Shown: positions 40,585-49,765 of the stretch, piece after piece
Layout: every line of letters starts with the position of its first letter
How positions within the stretch are numbered: the stretch's first letter is position 1
Assembly (NCBI GenBank): GCA_964242115.1
Contig: CAXSZX010000004.1
Span: 124,001 to 188,000, forward strand
Length of the DNA: 64,000 bases
Direction of reading: 5' to 3'
Source: BOG-908 sp964242115
GTDB taxonomy: Bacteria; Pseudomonadota; Alphaproteobacteria; Acetobacterales; Acetobacteraceae
The notes under the pieces: generated by a model
Told to the model about the DNA's origin: nothing
What the model saw: only the letters and a program-made list of their open reading frames with translations
The model's database searches: none
Made by a program: the position numbers and the translations under genes

Positions 40585-43515
40585 TCAGCCCTCTCCTTGG
40601 CTTTGCGGCGCGAGCGTGGCGAGGTATGTGGTCCGCGGCCTGGTGTTGAGCTCGCCAAGCAGCGCGTAACGCCGAGGATCACGCCGCGACCTGGATACCT
40701 CGCTGTCGGGCAAAGCAAGGTCGCCGAACACGATGGCTTGCGTCGGGCACGCGCCCTGGCAGGCGGTCTGCACGACGCCGTCCGCAATCGGCATGTTCGT
40801 GCGGTCGGAGACGGCGCGTGCCTCGGCGATGCGCTGCACGCAGTAGGTGCACTTCTCCATGACGCCGCGTGCGCGCACGGTCACGTCCGGGTTGCGCTGT
40901 TCGACGATGGAGGGCGCGGCGCCGGCGGAGTAGTCGGCGTAGTTGAACCGGCGAACCTTGTACGGGCAGTAGCCGGAACAGGCGCGTGTGCCGATGCAAC
41001 GGTTGTAGACCATCAGGTTAAGGCCCTCGTGGTCGTGCAAAGTTGCCTCGACCGGACAGCCGACTTCGCACGGCGCCTGTTCGCAATGCATGCACGGCAC
41101 CGGCATGAAGCTGGTCGCCAGAGGTGCGAGATCGCTTGCAACTGATGCGGGTTCGCGGTCCTGAACGGGATAGGCGTCTACCCGCAGCCAATGCATCTCA
41201 CGACCGTTCAGCACTTCCTCGCGGCCGACGATGGCGATGTTGTTCTCGGACTGGCAGGCGGTGACACAGGCGTTGCAGCCAATGCAGGAATCCAGGTCGA
41301 TCACCATTCCCCAGGCACGCCCGTCGGAACGGTGTCCCTCGTACAGCGTGGGCGGTTCGCCGTCGCCATCGCCGACCGGCAGGGCGCCGACGCGCTGGAC
41401 GCGCACGATCTCCGCGCCGTTCATCCGCGCGTGGTCGGCCGTGCTGGCCACCACACGCGTCTCGGCGGTTCGGTGCAACGTGGCGCCGCCAACCAGCCAT
41501 GGATCGGAGGCGGAGCGCAGCACAAAGGCGTCAAACCCCAGTCCGGCTGAGAGCTGCCCGACTGCGCGCTTGCCATAGCCGAGCGAGAGTGCGACCACGC
41601 CGTCCGACTGCCCCTGCTGCACCCAGACAGGACCGCTCACGCTGCGGCCGCCTACAGCGACGGTGACCACGTCGCCCTGTGCCAGACCGGCGTGTTTTGC
41701 CAGACCAGGGCTCACCTGCACGGTATTTTCCCAAACCACCTTGCTCAACGGCTTGGGCAGTTCCTGCAACCAGCCGTTGTCGGACCAGGTGCCGTCCCAC
41801 ACCGTCTGGTCAGGCCGGAAAGCGATCTGCAAACCAGGCGGGCGTGCCTGCATCGTCACCGGACCCCCGGAGGCCTGCACCGTCCGCAGCGGCGCGACAG
41901 CACCCTCGAACATGCCGGTCAGCAACGCCTGACGCCAGCGTTGTTCGGCGGCGTCACCAGCCGACGCACCCACCCAGTGCGCGCGCAACAAGTCGAGGCC
42001 GCCGCGCGGTTCGGCGTCGGACAGCAGCGACAACACTTCCGCAGCGCTGCGTCCGCCATACAGCGGAGCGATGGTCGGTTGCACGATACCGGCCGAGCCG
42101 TCCAGCGCGCGCGCGTCGCCCCAGGCCTCCAGCGGGTGCGACATCGGCAAGTGCCAGTCGGCATACACCGCCGTCTCGTCCACGTACAGGTTCGCGTGTA
42201 TCTTCAGCGCAACGCGGCCAAGCGCGCCGGCAAAGTCCAGCTCGCCAGGTGCGTCGTACACTGGATCTACACCGAGCATCAGCAGCGTGCCCACCTCGCC
42301 GTGCCGCATCGCGTCGGCCAACACCGCGATGCTCTCGCCGCGCATCTGCAACGGGTCGGTGTGCAGCACCGTCTTGCCGGTGTTGCCGAGCATCGCGTTG
42401 AGGCGCTGGGCAGCCTCCTGGACTCCAACGCTGGCATGCAAACCTGCCTGAATTACACTGGCACCCTTCGCAGCGCTCAAGGCCCGGAAGGCTGCGTCGC
42501 GCCAGCTCGCTGCGGCTTCCGGCAGGTCCGGACCGCTGCCGCCTTGCAGGCGCGCCAGCAATCCCAGCGCCAGTGCTTCGACCAAATCAGGGTCTGCGGA
42601 CACGCCGTGGTCCGCTTTTGCACTGGTCAGGCCAGGCACCGAGGACGCCGCGAACATTTCCAGCAAGCCACCCGAGGCGGCCGATGCACGCCTTGCCTGC
42701 ACCCACGACCGCGCGGCGCCCACCTGCTGCGGCCCGGCGTCGAGCAGGTCGCCGTCCAGTGCGACGATCGCGCGTGCGTCCCGAAAATCCCAATGCGTCT
42801 CGAGCGGGTGGCCGAACGCGCGTGCGCTGGCCTGGTAGGCAGCCTCGCGCGTGCAGGGCACGTGGGTGAACACGCGCATCTTCGGCCAAGCCGACTGCAT
42901 GGCGGCGATTTGCGCGATCAGCGACGGCGAGGTGACAGGCCCCAGCAGCACTGCGAAACCGGCGCCGCCGCTCGCGCGCAACTGCGCCAGCGGGGCCAGC
43001 ATGGCGGCGCGAAACGCGGAGAGGTCGCTGTCGCGGGTCTGGAACTGCACAGATTGCGAGCGGAACGGATCGTACAGGCCCAACACGCTGGCCTGTCCGA
43101 ACACGTCGGTGCCGCCGCGGCTCCAAGGGTGTTTCGGGTTGCCCTCGATCTTCAGCGGCCTGCCCTCGCGCGTCGTCACCATCACGCCGTTGGCAAAACC
43201 GTCGAGCAGGGTGGAGGACGCGTAGGTCAGCACGCTCGTCGGCGACTCGCCCTCGGTCTGCGTCACCGGCGGGACGATCTCGTCATGCGGGTCGTCGTCG
43301 TCGCAGCCGGCCAACCCCGCCAGCGCCAGAGACGCTGCCATCAGCCGCATGAATTGGCGCCGGTCGGGCGTGTGCAGCAGGTTCGCCGCGGCTGCGAAGC
43401 GCTCGCGGATCATCGCGTGAGCAGCCTCGCCGTCCGCCGGCAGACGCCAGCGTCCGTCACGGTGCAGTCCCAAACCCTGCCCGTCCGGATGCCCTAGCGG
43501 TGGCATATCGAACAA
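40585..43515 (-). CDS. actB: Alternative complex III iron-sulfur subunit ActB
   Basis: 976 residues. A Tat-type leader (RRQFMRLMAASLALAGLAGC) at about 53-72 also carries a lipobox-like Cys. The large first part is the molybdopterin-oxidoreductase-like domain that in ActB has no known cofactor. The C-terminal part holds the ferredoxin-like domain with four cysteine groups (CIGCNACVTAC, CMHCEQAPCEVGC, CIGTRACSGYC and CTYC...CQGACP), enough for four Fe-S clusters. It passes electrons from quinol to the cytochromes. It overlaps actA by 22 bases; the ATG at 43506 is an alternative start. Confidence 0.92.
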   Translation of the reverse strand: MFDMPPLGHPDGQGLGLHRDGRWRLPADGEAAHAMIRERFAAAANLLHTPDRRQFMRLMAASLALAGLAGCDDDDPHDEIVPPVTQTEGESPTSVLTYASSTLLDGFANGVMVTTREGRPLKIEGNPKHPWSRGGTDVFGQASVLGLYDPFRSQSVQFQTRDSDLSAFRAAMLAPLAQLRASGGAGFAVLLGPVTSPSLIAQIAAMQSAWPKMRVFTHVPCTREAAYQASARAFGHPLETHWDFRDARAIVALDGDLLDAGPQQVGAARSWVQARRASAASGGLLEMFAASSVPGLTSAKADHGVSADPDLVEALALGLLARLQGGSGPDLPEAAASWRDAAFRALSAAKGASVIQAGLHASVGVQEAAQRLNAMLGNTGKTVLHTDPLQMRGESIAVLADAMRHGEVGTLLMLGVDPVYDAPGELDFAGALGRVALKIHANLYVDETAVYADWHLPMSHPLEAWGDARALDGSAGIVQPTIAPLYGGRSAAEVLSLLSDAEPRGGLDLLRAHWVGASAGDAAEQRWRQALLTGMFEGAVAPLRTVQASGGPVTMQARPPGLQIAFRPDQTVWDGTWSDNGWLQELPKPLSKVVWENTVQVSPGLAKHAGLAQGDVVTVAVGGRSVSGPVWVQQGQSDGVVALSLGYGKRAVGQLSAGLGFDAFVLRSASDPWLVGGATLHRTAETRVVASTADHARMNGAEIVRVQRVGALPVGDGDGEPPTLYEGHRSDGRAWGMVIDLDSCIGCNACVTACQSENNIAIVGREEVLNGREMHWLRVDAYPVQDREPASVASDLAPLATSFMPVPCMHCEQAPCEVGCPVEATLHDHEGLNLMVYNRCIGTRACSGYCPYKVRRFNYADYSAGAAPSIVEQRNPDVTVRARGVMEKCTYCVQRIAEARAVSDRTNMPIADGVVQTACQGACPTQAIVFGDLALPDSEVSRSRRDPRRYALLGELNTRPRTTYLATLAPQSQGEG

Positions 43516-44153
43516 TCGGTCAGCTGCGCCGCGTTGCGGATGTGATATTGCGCGACCAGCTCAGGACCTTTCGTTGCCTGGTCGGCCGGCGGCGACCAGT
43601 CCATGTTCCACACCTGGTCCGGCGTGCGCACGTTGGCCTGCGGGTTGCGATGGCAGGATATGCAGAAATCCATGTGGAACGCCTTGGCGCGCAAGGTCAG
43701 CTGCATCGACGTTATGGCACCGTGGCAGGAGCTGCAGCCGATGCCCTTGGTCACGTGTACAGAGTGGTTGAAGTACACGTAACTCGGAATGTGGTTTACC
43801 CGCGTCCAGTGCAGCGGCTCGTCTTTGGCCAGGCTGTCGCGCACCGGTGCGAGCATCGGCGCGCCGGTCCAGATCTGCGAGTGACAGGTCATGCAGGTGT
43901 GGGTCGGCGGCATACCTGCGTTGGCCTGCTGTTCGACGCTGGTGTGACAATAGCGGCAATCGATGCCGAGTTCGCCGCTATGGTGCTTATGACTGAACGG
44001 TACGGGCTGCTCGGGTGCCACGCCGACACCGTAGACGTAGTCCGAACGCGCGACTGCACCAACGACGACCAACATCAGGATGGCGCCGACGGAGGCGACC
44101 AACAACGCGAGACGAAGAAGCGCGTCGGCGCCCGGTGCAAAAAGTTGACGCAT
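43494..44153 (-). CDS. actA: Alternative complex III pentahaem cytochrome c, ActA
   Basis: 219 residues. One N-terminal membrane helix (LALLVASVGAILMLVVVG, about 15-32) anchors a periplasmic domain with five CxxCH haem motifs: CRYCH, CMTCH, CSSCH, CISCH and, at the very C-terminus, CSICH. I start at the ATG at 44153; the longer frame upstream has no cytochrome features. It is the first gene of the overlapping run actA-actB-actCD-actE-actF-unknown-ctaCDEF, so a promoter should lie in the 76 bases before it. Confidence 0.9.
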   Translation of the reverse strand: MRQLFAPGADALLRLALLVASVGAILMLVVVGAVARSDYVYGVGVAPEQPVPFSHKHHSGELGIDCRYCHTSVEQQANAGMPPTHTCMTCHSQIWTGAPMLAPVRDSLAKDEPLHWTRVNHIPSYVYFNHSVHVTKGIGCSSCHGAITSMQLTLRAKAFHMDFCISCHRNPQANVRTPDQVWNMDWSPPADQATKGPELVAQYHIRNAAQLTDCSICHR

Positions 44154-44201
44154 CGTGGTCCGACTGCAGTGACAGACGCGATGTAGCCTGGATCGGCCCT
44201 C

Positions 44202-44221
44202 GCGCCGCAACCCTGCGGCGC
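44202..44221 (-). terminator. Hairpin after the GT87 gene
   Basis: GCGCCGCA (44202-44209) and TGCGGCGC (44214-44221) pair perfectly over a 4-base loop, 8 bases after the GT87 stop and upstream of actA. No T-run follows, so it may be a weak terminator or an mRNA end-protecting hairpin. Confidence 0.4.
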
Positions 44222-44229
44222 TCCTGCGG

Positions 44230-45429
44230 TCAACTAGACGTGAGTGCCTGCACGGGCCGAGCCGAAATTCCGGCGCCAACGGCACGCAACATCAGTGCGG
44301 CGGGCAACAGCGGCGTCAACGCGGACGCCACGACGAGTAGCTTTACGCCGAGCACTGCCATCAGGGCGGGCGGATTGAACATCGTCGCCAGCCAGACAGC
44401 GGCGGCGAGCCAGACCGGCGGGCGAGGCCAGTCGCGCGACAACACGGTCACCAACGCTGCCGCCGCCAGCAGAACGTGGTCGTAATCGCCGACATGCGGT
44501 GCGCCCACAACCATCGCGCACAGCAGCACGACCAGCCTGCGGTGCGGCGCCAATGGCCGCGCAAAGGCGAGCCAGACGCAGGCGGCGGACGCCAGGAAAG
44601 CCGCAACCTGAAAACCGCCGGCCATACCCTCTCCGGCGCCGAGCAGGCGCAGGCAGGTGTGCACGCTCTGGTCGTACACCCTGACCACGTCGATCAGCCT
44701 GCCAAGGTTCGGGTTCTGCCCGGTGGCCAACCTGATCCAGTCCACCCAGGCGCCCCACCCCACCAGCGCCGCGCTGGCCAATACCAGCCCGACCCCGCCG
44801 GCGAGTCCGCCCGCCATCGCCCGCCAATGCCGCCCCGCCAGCAGCACCACCGGGATCATCGGCACGAATTGCGGCTTCATGCACAGCACGCTGAACGCCA
44901 GCCCGGCCAGAAACGGCCGCCGCTCCAGCAACGCGGCACCCGCCAGCACGCAGGCAGCCACCAGAAAGCTCAGTTGCCCAGAGCCCAGCGTGTAGGCGGT
45001 CGCCGGGCAGGCGAGCACGCCGGCCACCAGCACCGCGCGCTGCGCCAGCGTGTCGGCCCAGTACAGCAGGGCGGCAACCATAAAGGCGGCGGTCACCGCC
45101 AGGAACGCCACCAGCGACGTCATGTAAGGTAGCCAGCAGAACGCCGCAGCCAGCATCAGCGTCACCGGCGGGTAGACGAAGGGATGCAGCACGGTGACCG
45201 GCTGGGCGAACCACGCCGTGTGGGTGCGATTCATTTCATCAGTGAACGCGCGCGGGTCGGACAGCATGGCGAGGTCGTGCGCGAATAAGCGCGCGGCCGC
45301 AGTGTGGAACACCACCCAGTCCTGGCCTGGCACGGTGTGAAACACCGCCCAGAACGCAAACCAGCCGAACGGTCCAAATCCCAGGCACAACAGCGCCGGC
45401 CCGCGCAACCTGGCCCAGTCCGGGCTCAT
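44230..45429 (-). CDS. GT87-family (DUF2029) membrane glycosyltransferase
   Basis: 399 residues with about ten membrane helices. The first outer loop carries acidic residues (GQDWVVFHTAA, DEMNRTH) as in polyprenyl-phosphate-sugar-dependent C-type glycosyltransferases. DUF2029/GT87 includes mycobacterial AftC (arabinofuranosyl) and PimE (mannosyl). It overlaps the DprE1-like gene by 4 bases, and an HAD-UbiA gene lies beyond that. The neighbours therefore point to a polyprenyl-phosphoryl pentose donor. The sugar acceptor is unknown. Confidence 0.78.
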   Translation of the reverse strand: MSPDWARLRGPALLCLGFGPFGWFAFWAVFHTVPGQDWVVFHTAAARLFAHDLAMLSDPRAFTDEMNRTHTAWFAQPVTVLHPFVYPPVTLMLAAAFCWLPYMTSLVAFLAVTAAFMVAALLYWADTLAQRAVLVAGVLACPATAYTLGSGQLSFLVAACVLAGAALLERRPFLAGLAFSVLCMKPQFVPMIPVVLLAGRHWRAMAGGLAGGVGLVLASAALVGWGAWVDWIRLATGQNPNLGRLIDVVRVYDQSVHTCLRLLGAGEGMAGGFQVAAFLASAACVWLAFARPLAPHRRLVVLLCAMVVGAPHVGDYDHVLLAAAALVTVLSRDWPRPPVWLAAAVWLATMFNPPALMAVLGVKLLVVASALTPLLPAALMLRAVGAGISARPVQALTSS

Positions 45430-46769
45430 GCCGGCGCGCGCAGACGCAGCCGGCGGGACATGTCGGACTGCAGCACCGCGCGCGGGTCCACCGCGTCCAG
45501 CACGTCGCGAAACGCCCGCCAGCCGGGATACATCTCGCGAAACGCGCCGGCATCCAGCAGCGCGTCCTTCGCGAGGTAGACGCGGCCGCCATATCGCAGG
45601 GTGATGCCGACCAGCTCGGCGTAGAGCGCCTCGATGCCCGGCCCGGCGGGAAAGTCCAGCGCGAGGGTGTAGCCGGGGGACGGAAACGAGAGGTGCCCGC
45701 CCGCCGCGCGGCCCTGGCCCAGACGCTTCAGCACTGCGAGGAACGAGGCGCGGCGCGTGGCGGCGATTCGCTTGAGCAGCGCGCGTAACGCCTGCTCGCC
45801 CTGCGCGAACGGCACCACGCACTGGAATTGGTGGAAGCCGCGCCGCCCGTAGATGCGGTTCCAGTCCGACAGCGCGTCCAGCGGCCAGAAGAACCGGCTG
45901 TAATGCGCGTCCCCCACCCGACCCGCCGCCGGCACGCGGCGGTAATACAGCGCGTTGAAGGCGCGCACGCTCAGCGGCCCCAGCACAAAGCCCGGCATGT
46001 CCACCGGCACGCGCATGCCGCCGGACGAGGCACGGCCGCTGCGCCCGCCGCACGGCTCGGCGGTCTCCAATATGCCGCGGCCAAGGCCGGCGCCGCCGGC
46101 GACGGCGTCGATCCAGCCCACCGCGTAGGTGGCGTCCTTCGCCGCGTCCATCGTCTCGATAAACGCGGCCAGGTCGGGCAGACGGCGCGCGCGCACCACC
46201 ACGCCAGGGCCCGGCACCCGCTTCATCCGGAACGCAATGCGGGTGATCACGCCGGTCAGGCCCAGCCCGCCGCAGGTCGCCTCGAACAGCGGCGTCTCCA
46301 GGCCGGGGCCGATGGTGCGCAGCGTGCCGTCGGGCGTCAGCAGGTCCAGCTCGCTCACGTGCTGCGCGAAGCTGCCGGCCGCCTCATGGTTCTTGCCGTG
46401 CACGTCGTTGGCCACCGCACCGCCGATGGTGGCGTAGCCGGTGCCGGGCACCACCGGCACCAGCCAGCCCTGCGGCAGGTAGGCGCCCATCAGCTGGCGA
46501 AAGGTGACGCCGGGCTGCACGCTGATCAGGCCGCTCGCCTGGTCGAAAGCGAGCACGCCGTCCAGGCCGGCGCTGAGCAGGGCGACGCCCTCTGCGTTCA
46601 GCGCGCAGTCGCCGTAGGCGCGGCCGGCGGCGTGCACGATCAGACCTCGGGCGCGCGGCTGGGCGGCGAAGATGCCGGACAGGTCGGCAACGGTCTCGGC
46701 TTGCCAGGTGACGCTGGGGGAGCGTGACACGCGGCCCCAGCCGGTGAGCATCTGCAGGGAAGACCGCAT
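45426..46769 (-). CDS. dprE1: DprE1-like FAD-dependent polyprenylphosphoryl-ribose oxidase
   Basis: 447 residues. The N-terminal FAD-binding domain has the dinucleotide loop GRAYGDCALN. The C-terminus closely follows what I recall of mycobacterial DprE1: GGRVYLAKDALLD then FREMYPGW then FASDMARR-like LQSDMSRRLRL. DprE1 oxidises decaprenylphosphoryl-ribose at C2 on the way to the arabinose donor. Where M. tuberculosis DprE1 has Cys387 (NVCVDFP), this protein has TLALDFP, an alanine. I start at the ATG at 46769; the longer frame would read into repeat copy 14. The ketoreductase partner DprE2 is not in the window. Confidence 0.8.
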   Translation of the reverse strand: MRSSLQMLTGWGRVSRSPSVTWQAETVADLSGIFAAQPRARGLIVHAAGRAYGDCALNAEGVALLSAGLDGVLAFDQASGLISVQPGVTFRQLMGAYLPQGWLVPVVPGTGYATIGGAVANDVHGKNHEAAGSFAQHVSELDLLTPDGTLRTIGPGLETPLFEATCGGLGLTGVITRIAFRMKRVPGPGVVVRARRLPDLAAFIETMDAAKDATYAVGWIDAVAGGAGLGRGILETAEPCGGRSGRASSGGMRVPVDMPGFVLGPLSVRAFNALYYRRVPAAGRVGDAHYSRFFWPLDALSDWNRIYGRRGFHQFQCVVPFAQGEQALRALLKRIAATRRASFLAVLKRLGQGRAAGGHLSFPSPGYTLALDFPAGPGIEALYAELVGITLRYGGRVYLAKDALLDAGAFREMYPGWRAFRDVLDAVDPRAVLQSDMSRRLRLRAPA

Positions 46770-46773
46770 CAGG

Positions 46774-46903
46774 AAGAAAGCGCCTTCTTTTTCGAGAAAA
46801 AGAAGCAAAAAGCTTTTGGCACGGCTGTCGCGGACTCACCCGCACGGCACAACTCGGGAGCAAAAGTTTTTTGGTTCTTTTCAAAAAAGAACTGCTTGCT
46901 TCC
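46774..46903. repeat. Intergenic inverted-repeat element, copy 14
   Basis: The left arm GCCTTCTTTTTCGAGAAAAAGAAGC is GAAGC-type, with GGCTGTCGCGGACTC near 46823. The right arm GGTTCTTTTCAAAAAAGAAC ends GCTTGCTTCC, 3 bases from the UbiA stop. Confidence 0.87.
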
Positions 46904-46905
46904 TG

Positions 46906-48327
46906 TCACGTGGCCACCACGATCGCCACCAAACTTGCGAGCCCCGCACAGAGACTCACCCGATCGCGCAGTGCGAACACCACCGGGTCGTCGTTCATCA
47001 TCCCACGGTTGCTCAGCATCAGCACGCGGCTGACCCAGAACAGCAGGATCGGGCACAGCGCCCACAGCGCGCTCGGGTGGCGGTAGAGCGGCGTCACCTC
47101 GCTGCTGTTCACGTAAAGCGCCAGCACCAGCACCGCCATGTATCCCGACGACGTCGCCATGCTGCGCAACATGTCAAGGTCCTCCCTGGCATAGCCTCGT
47201 CCCGCAGGCCCGGGCTCGCCGGAGCCGGCGCGCACGAACAGGGTGAGCTCGGTCAGGCGTTTGACCACCGCCAGGCAGAAGAACAGGAACAGCGAGAACG
47301 CCAGCAACCAAGGTGAGATAGGGATCTTGGCCGCCGCCGCCCCTGCGAAAATGCGCAGCGTGTAGAGGCCCGCCAGTGTCACCACGTCCCAAACCGCGCG
47401 CCGCTTCAGCACGAAGGAGTAGGCGAGCGTGGTGGCGTAATACAGCGCCAGCATCTCCAGAAAACCGCTTGGCAGCAGCGCGGTGCAGACCAGGGTCAGG
47501 GCGAGCAGTCCGGCCATCAACCCGGGTGCCGCGGCCGGGCTCAGCGCACCGCTGGCAAACGGCCGCCGGCGCTTGGTGGCGTGCAGCCGGTCGTGCGGCA
47601 GGTCGAGCAGATCGTTCAGCAGGTAGACGCTGGACGCGCACAGGCCAAAGGCCACGAACGACAGACAGGCTCGCGCCAGCGCGCCGTCCGCACGGTGGGC
47701 GGCCAGCACGGGGACGAACACCAGCAGGTTTTTCGCCCATTGGTGCAGGCGCAGCGCGCGCGACAGCAGGCGCAGGCGGGCCAGCCCGGACAGCCGGACA
47801 CCAAGCGTGTGCACGTCGGCGCACACGCTGCGGGCAGCGCCCAGCACCGCGGCCGAGGGTGAGACGACGTAGGCGCGCCGCGCGCGGGCCCAGACCGGCG
47901 TGTCGGCGGCCGAGTCGCCGGCATAGTCGAAGCCGCCCTCGCCGAAACGCGCGGCCAGCGCGTCGGCCTTGGCGGCGCCCTTCAGGTTGGTCTCGCCGTT
48001 GCTGGAAAGTACGCTGTCGAACCCGCCCAGGTGCTCGGCCACCGCGCCGGCCACCAGCGAGTCCGCCGCCGTGGCCAGGTGCACGCAGCGGCCTTCTGCC
48101 CGCGCCTGCATCGCGAGGTCGGCCACGGCCGGGTTGTAGGCGAGGCTCGCCGGATCCAGCCGTGCCGCCTCTGCCAGCCGGTGCTTGAAAGCAGCGCGTT
48201 GGAATAGGGCGAATGGCAACGCGCGGAGGAAGGCCCACGGCCGTACGGCGAGCGTGCGCAGGGCGCATTCGATGAGGGTGTCGCCGGCCACGATCGTGCC
48301 GTCCAGGTCGAGCACGAGTGGGATCAC
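46906..48327 (-). CDS. HAD-UbiA fusion, phosphoribosyl/prenyl transferase
   Basis: 473 residues. The N-terminal ~190 residues are a HAD phosphatase (DLDGT at 7-11, later GDSAADTPVW). The rest is a UbiA-type membrane enzyme with eight or nine helices and the diphosphate/Mg motif NDLLDLPHDRLHATKRRRP. The form NDxxDxxxDRxHxTKRxRP is that of decaprenyl-phosphate phosphoribosyltransferase (Rv3806c type). The HAD part could remove the 5-phosphate afterwards. With the DprE1-like and GT87 genes it forms a pentosyl-lipid cluster. The start is a GTG at 48327. A different prenyl acceptor cannot be excluded. Confidence 0.8.
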   Translation of the reverse strand: MIPLVLDLDGTIVAGDTLIECALRTLAVRPWAFLRALPFALFQRAAFKHRLAEAARLDPASLAYNPAVADLAMQARAEGRCVHLATAADSLVAGAVAEHLGGFDSVLSSNGETNLKGAAKADALAARFGEGGFDYAGDSAADTPVWARARRAYVVSPSAAVLGAARSVCADVHTLGVRLSGLARLRLLSRALRLHQWAKNLLVFVPVLAAHRADGALARACLSFVAFGLCASSVYLLNDLLDLPHDRLHATKRRRPFASGALSPAAAPGLMAGLLALTLVCTALLPSGFLEMLALYYATTLAYSFVLKRRAVWDVVTLAGLYTLRIFAGAAAAKIPISPWLLAFSLFLFFCLAVVKRLTELTLFVRAGSGEPGPAGRGYAREDLDMLRSMATSSGYMAVLVLALYVNSSEVTPLYRHPSALWALCPILLFWVSRVLMLSNRGMMNDDPVVFALRDRVSLCAGLASLVAIVVAT

Positions 48328-48338
48328 GGATCCGTGTG

Positions 48339-48469
48339 TAAAGCAGTTCTTTTTAGAAAAAAAGAACCAAAAATCTTTTGCTTCCGCTGTCGCTCGCTCG
48401 CCGGAAAAAACCGCGACAGCCGAGACGAAAGCTTTTTGCTTCTTTTTCTCGAAAAGAACGCCTTCCTTA
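48339..48469. repeat. Intergenic inverted-repeat element, copy 15
   Basis: The left arm is AAAGCAGTTCTTTTTAGAAAAAAAGAACC. The centre TTCCGCTGTCGCTCGCTCGCCGG pairs with CCGCGACAGCCGAG. The right arm is GCTTTTTGCTTCTTTTTCTCGAAAAGAACGCC. The end CCTTCCTTA gives the TAA of the HemY gene. Confidence 0.85.
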
Positions 48470-49765
48470 CGTTGTCACATCGTCCAGCAACGGCCCATGC
48501 CCGATCCGAGCCACAGGCGACGGTGCCCCCATCGGCGGCATCGACCAGGTCACCCGCCCTGCCGTGTGACACACCGGGCAAGCCGGATGCCATACCCCCA
48601 GGTTGGTCCCACAAGCCTCGCACCGCCAAGTCGGGTCGGGCGCCGCCATTGCCGCGCTGCGCAAATGGTCGCGCTGTGCGTCCTGGTCGCTCTCCGCCTC
48701 TGCGATGTCGGCCAGCAGCAAGTGGACGCGCCGCTGGTCCAGGCCACCCGCGCGGGCCAGCTCGACGTGCCGCGCGGCCTCGGCGTTCAGCCCCGCCGCC
48801 AACGACAGACGCGCCAGCAGCAGGTGGCTTTCCGCGTGGTCCGGCGCGCCACGCACCAAATCGGTGCCGGTCTTCAGTTGCGCGTTGCGGTCGGGCGCCG
48901 GCGCCAGTGCGAACTCGGCGAGGTCGGGGTTCGGGTTGGCGGTCCAGCTGCGGCGCAGCACGTCCAGCGCGGCCTTCTCGCGGCCGCCCTCACGCAGACG
49001 GCGGGCGTAGGCGATGGCGGCCGGCGGCAGGGCCGGGTCGCGCTTCCAAGCGGCCTTGGCCAGCTTGTGCGCCTGTGACGGATCGGTCTCCACCTCCGCG
49101 GCCGCGGCGCCGTAGCCGGCTTTCGGCCCGTCCTCCTTGGTGAGTTGCAGCGCCTCGGACCAGGCGCCGGTGCGCAGGGCGAGCTGGGTGCGCTCGCCGC
49201 GTATCCAGGCGGCGCCGGGGTGGGCGGCTTCGGCCTCGCGCGCCAGCATCATCGCGCGCGGGTAGTCGGCCTGGTCGATGGCCATGCGCAGCAGTCCGCG
49301 CAGGCCGAGGAACGACGCATCCTTGCGCTCGGCCAGTTTGAGAAAGGCGGCCTCTGCCTCCTCGTCGTTGCCGGCGATGGACCCGGCATAGGCGGAGAGC
49401 AGCAGCGTTTGCGGCGTCTCGCCGAGCAGGCGGGTGGCGCGGGCGGCTTCGCGCCGGGCATCGGCCGGGTCGCGGGCGGCCAGCGCGATCAGCGTGCCGG
49501 TCACCGCCGCGTCGCCACGGCGGCGGCGGGCCCGCTCGCCGCCGCGGCGGAACGCGCCGGGCAGGCCGAACAGCGTCGCCAGCAGGCGGAACAGCACGTA
49601 CAGAACGACGACCAGCAGGATCAACGCCAGCACCGCTACGCTGAGCGGCGCCTGGATGGTGGTGCCCCCGGCCTGCACGGCGACGTTGCCGACGAGGTGC
49701 TGCACCCACCACGCTGCGCCGACGAAGGCAGCGGCCAGCAGCAGGATCAGGATGATGGTGCGCAT
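48467..49765 (-). CDS. HemY-family (HemY N-terminal domain) TPR membrane protein
   Basis: 432 residues. Two membrane helices (about 2-22 and 40-62) are followed by the HemY_N region and TPR-like helices. The C-terminus carries a rubredoxin-like zinc ribbon (CEACG...CPVCH) at about 385-402. Alphaproteobacterial HemY proteins lie next to hemC/hemD; their exact role in haem or envelope metabolism is unproven, and this is not the Gram-positive HemY oxidase. Its ATG shares a base with the upstream stop (TGATG). Confidence 0.85.
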   Translation of the reverse strand: MRTIILILLLAAAFVGAAWWVQHLVGNVAVQAGGTTIQAPLSVAVLALILLVVVLYVLFRLLATLFGLPGAFRRGGERARRRRGDAAVTGTLIALAARDPADARREAARATRLLGETPQTLLLSAYAGSIAGNDEEAEAAFLKLAERKDASFLGLRGLLRMAIDQADYPRAMMLAREAEAAHPGAAWIRGERTQLALRTGAWSEALQLTKEDGPKAGYGAAAAEVETDPSQAHKLAKAAWKRDPALPPAAIAYARRLREGGREKAALDVLRRSWTANPNPDLAEFALAPAPDRNAQLKTGTDLVRGAPDHAESHLLLARLSLAAGLNAEAARHVELARAGGLDQRRVHLLLADIAEAESDQDAQRDHLRSAAMAAPDPTWRCEACGTNLGVWHPACPVCHTAGRVTWSMPPMGAPSPVARIGHGPLLDDVTT

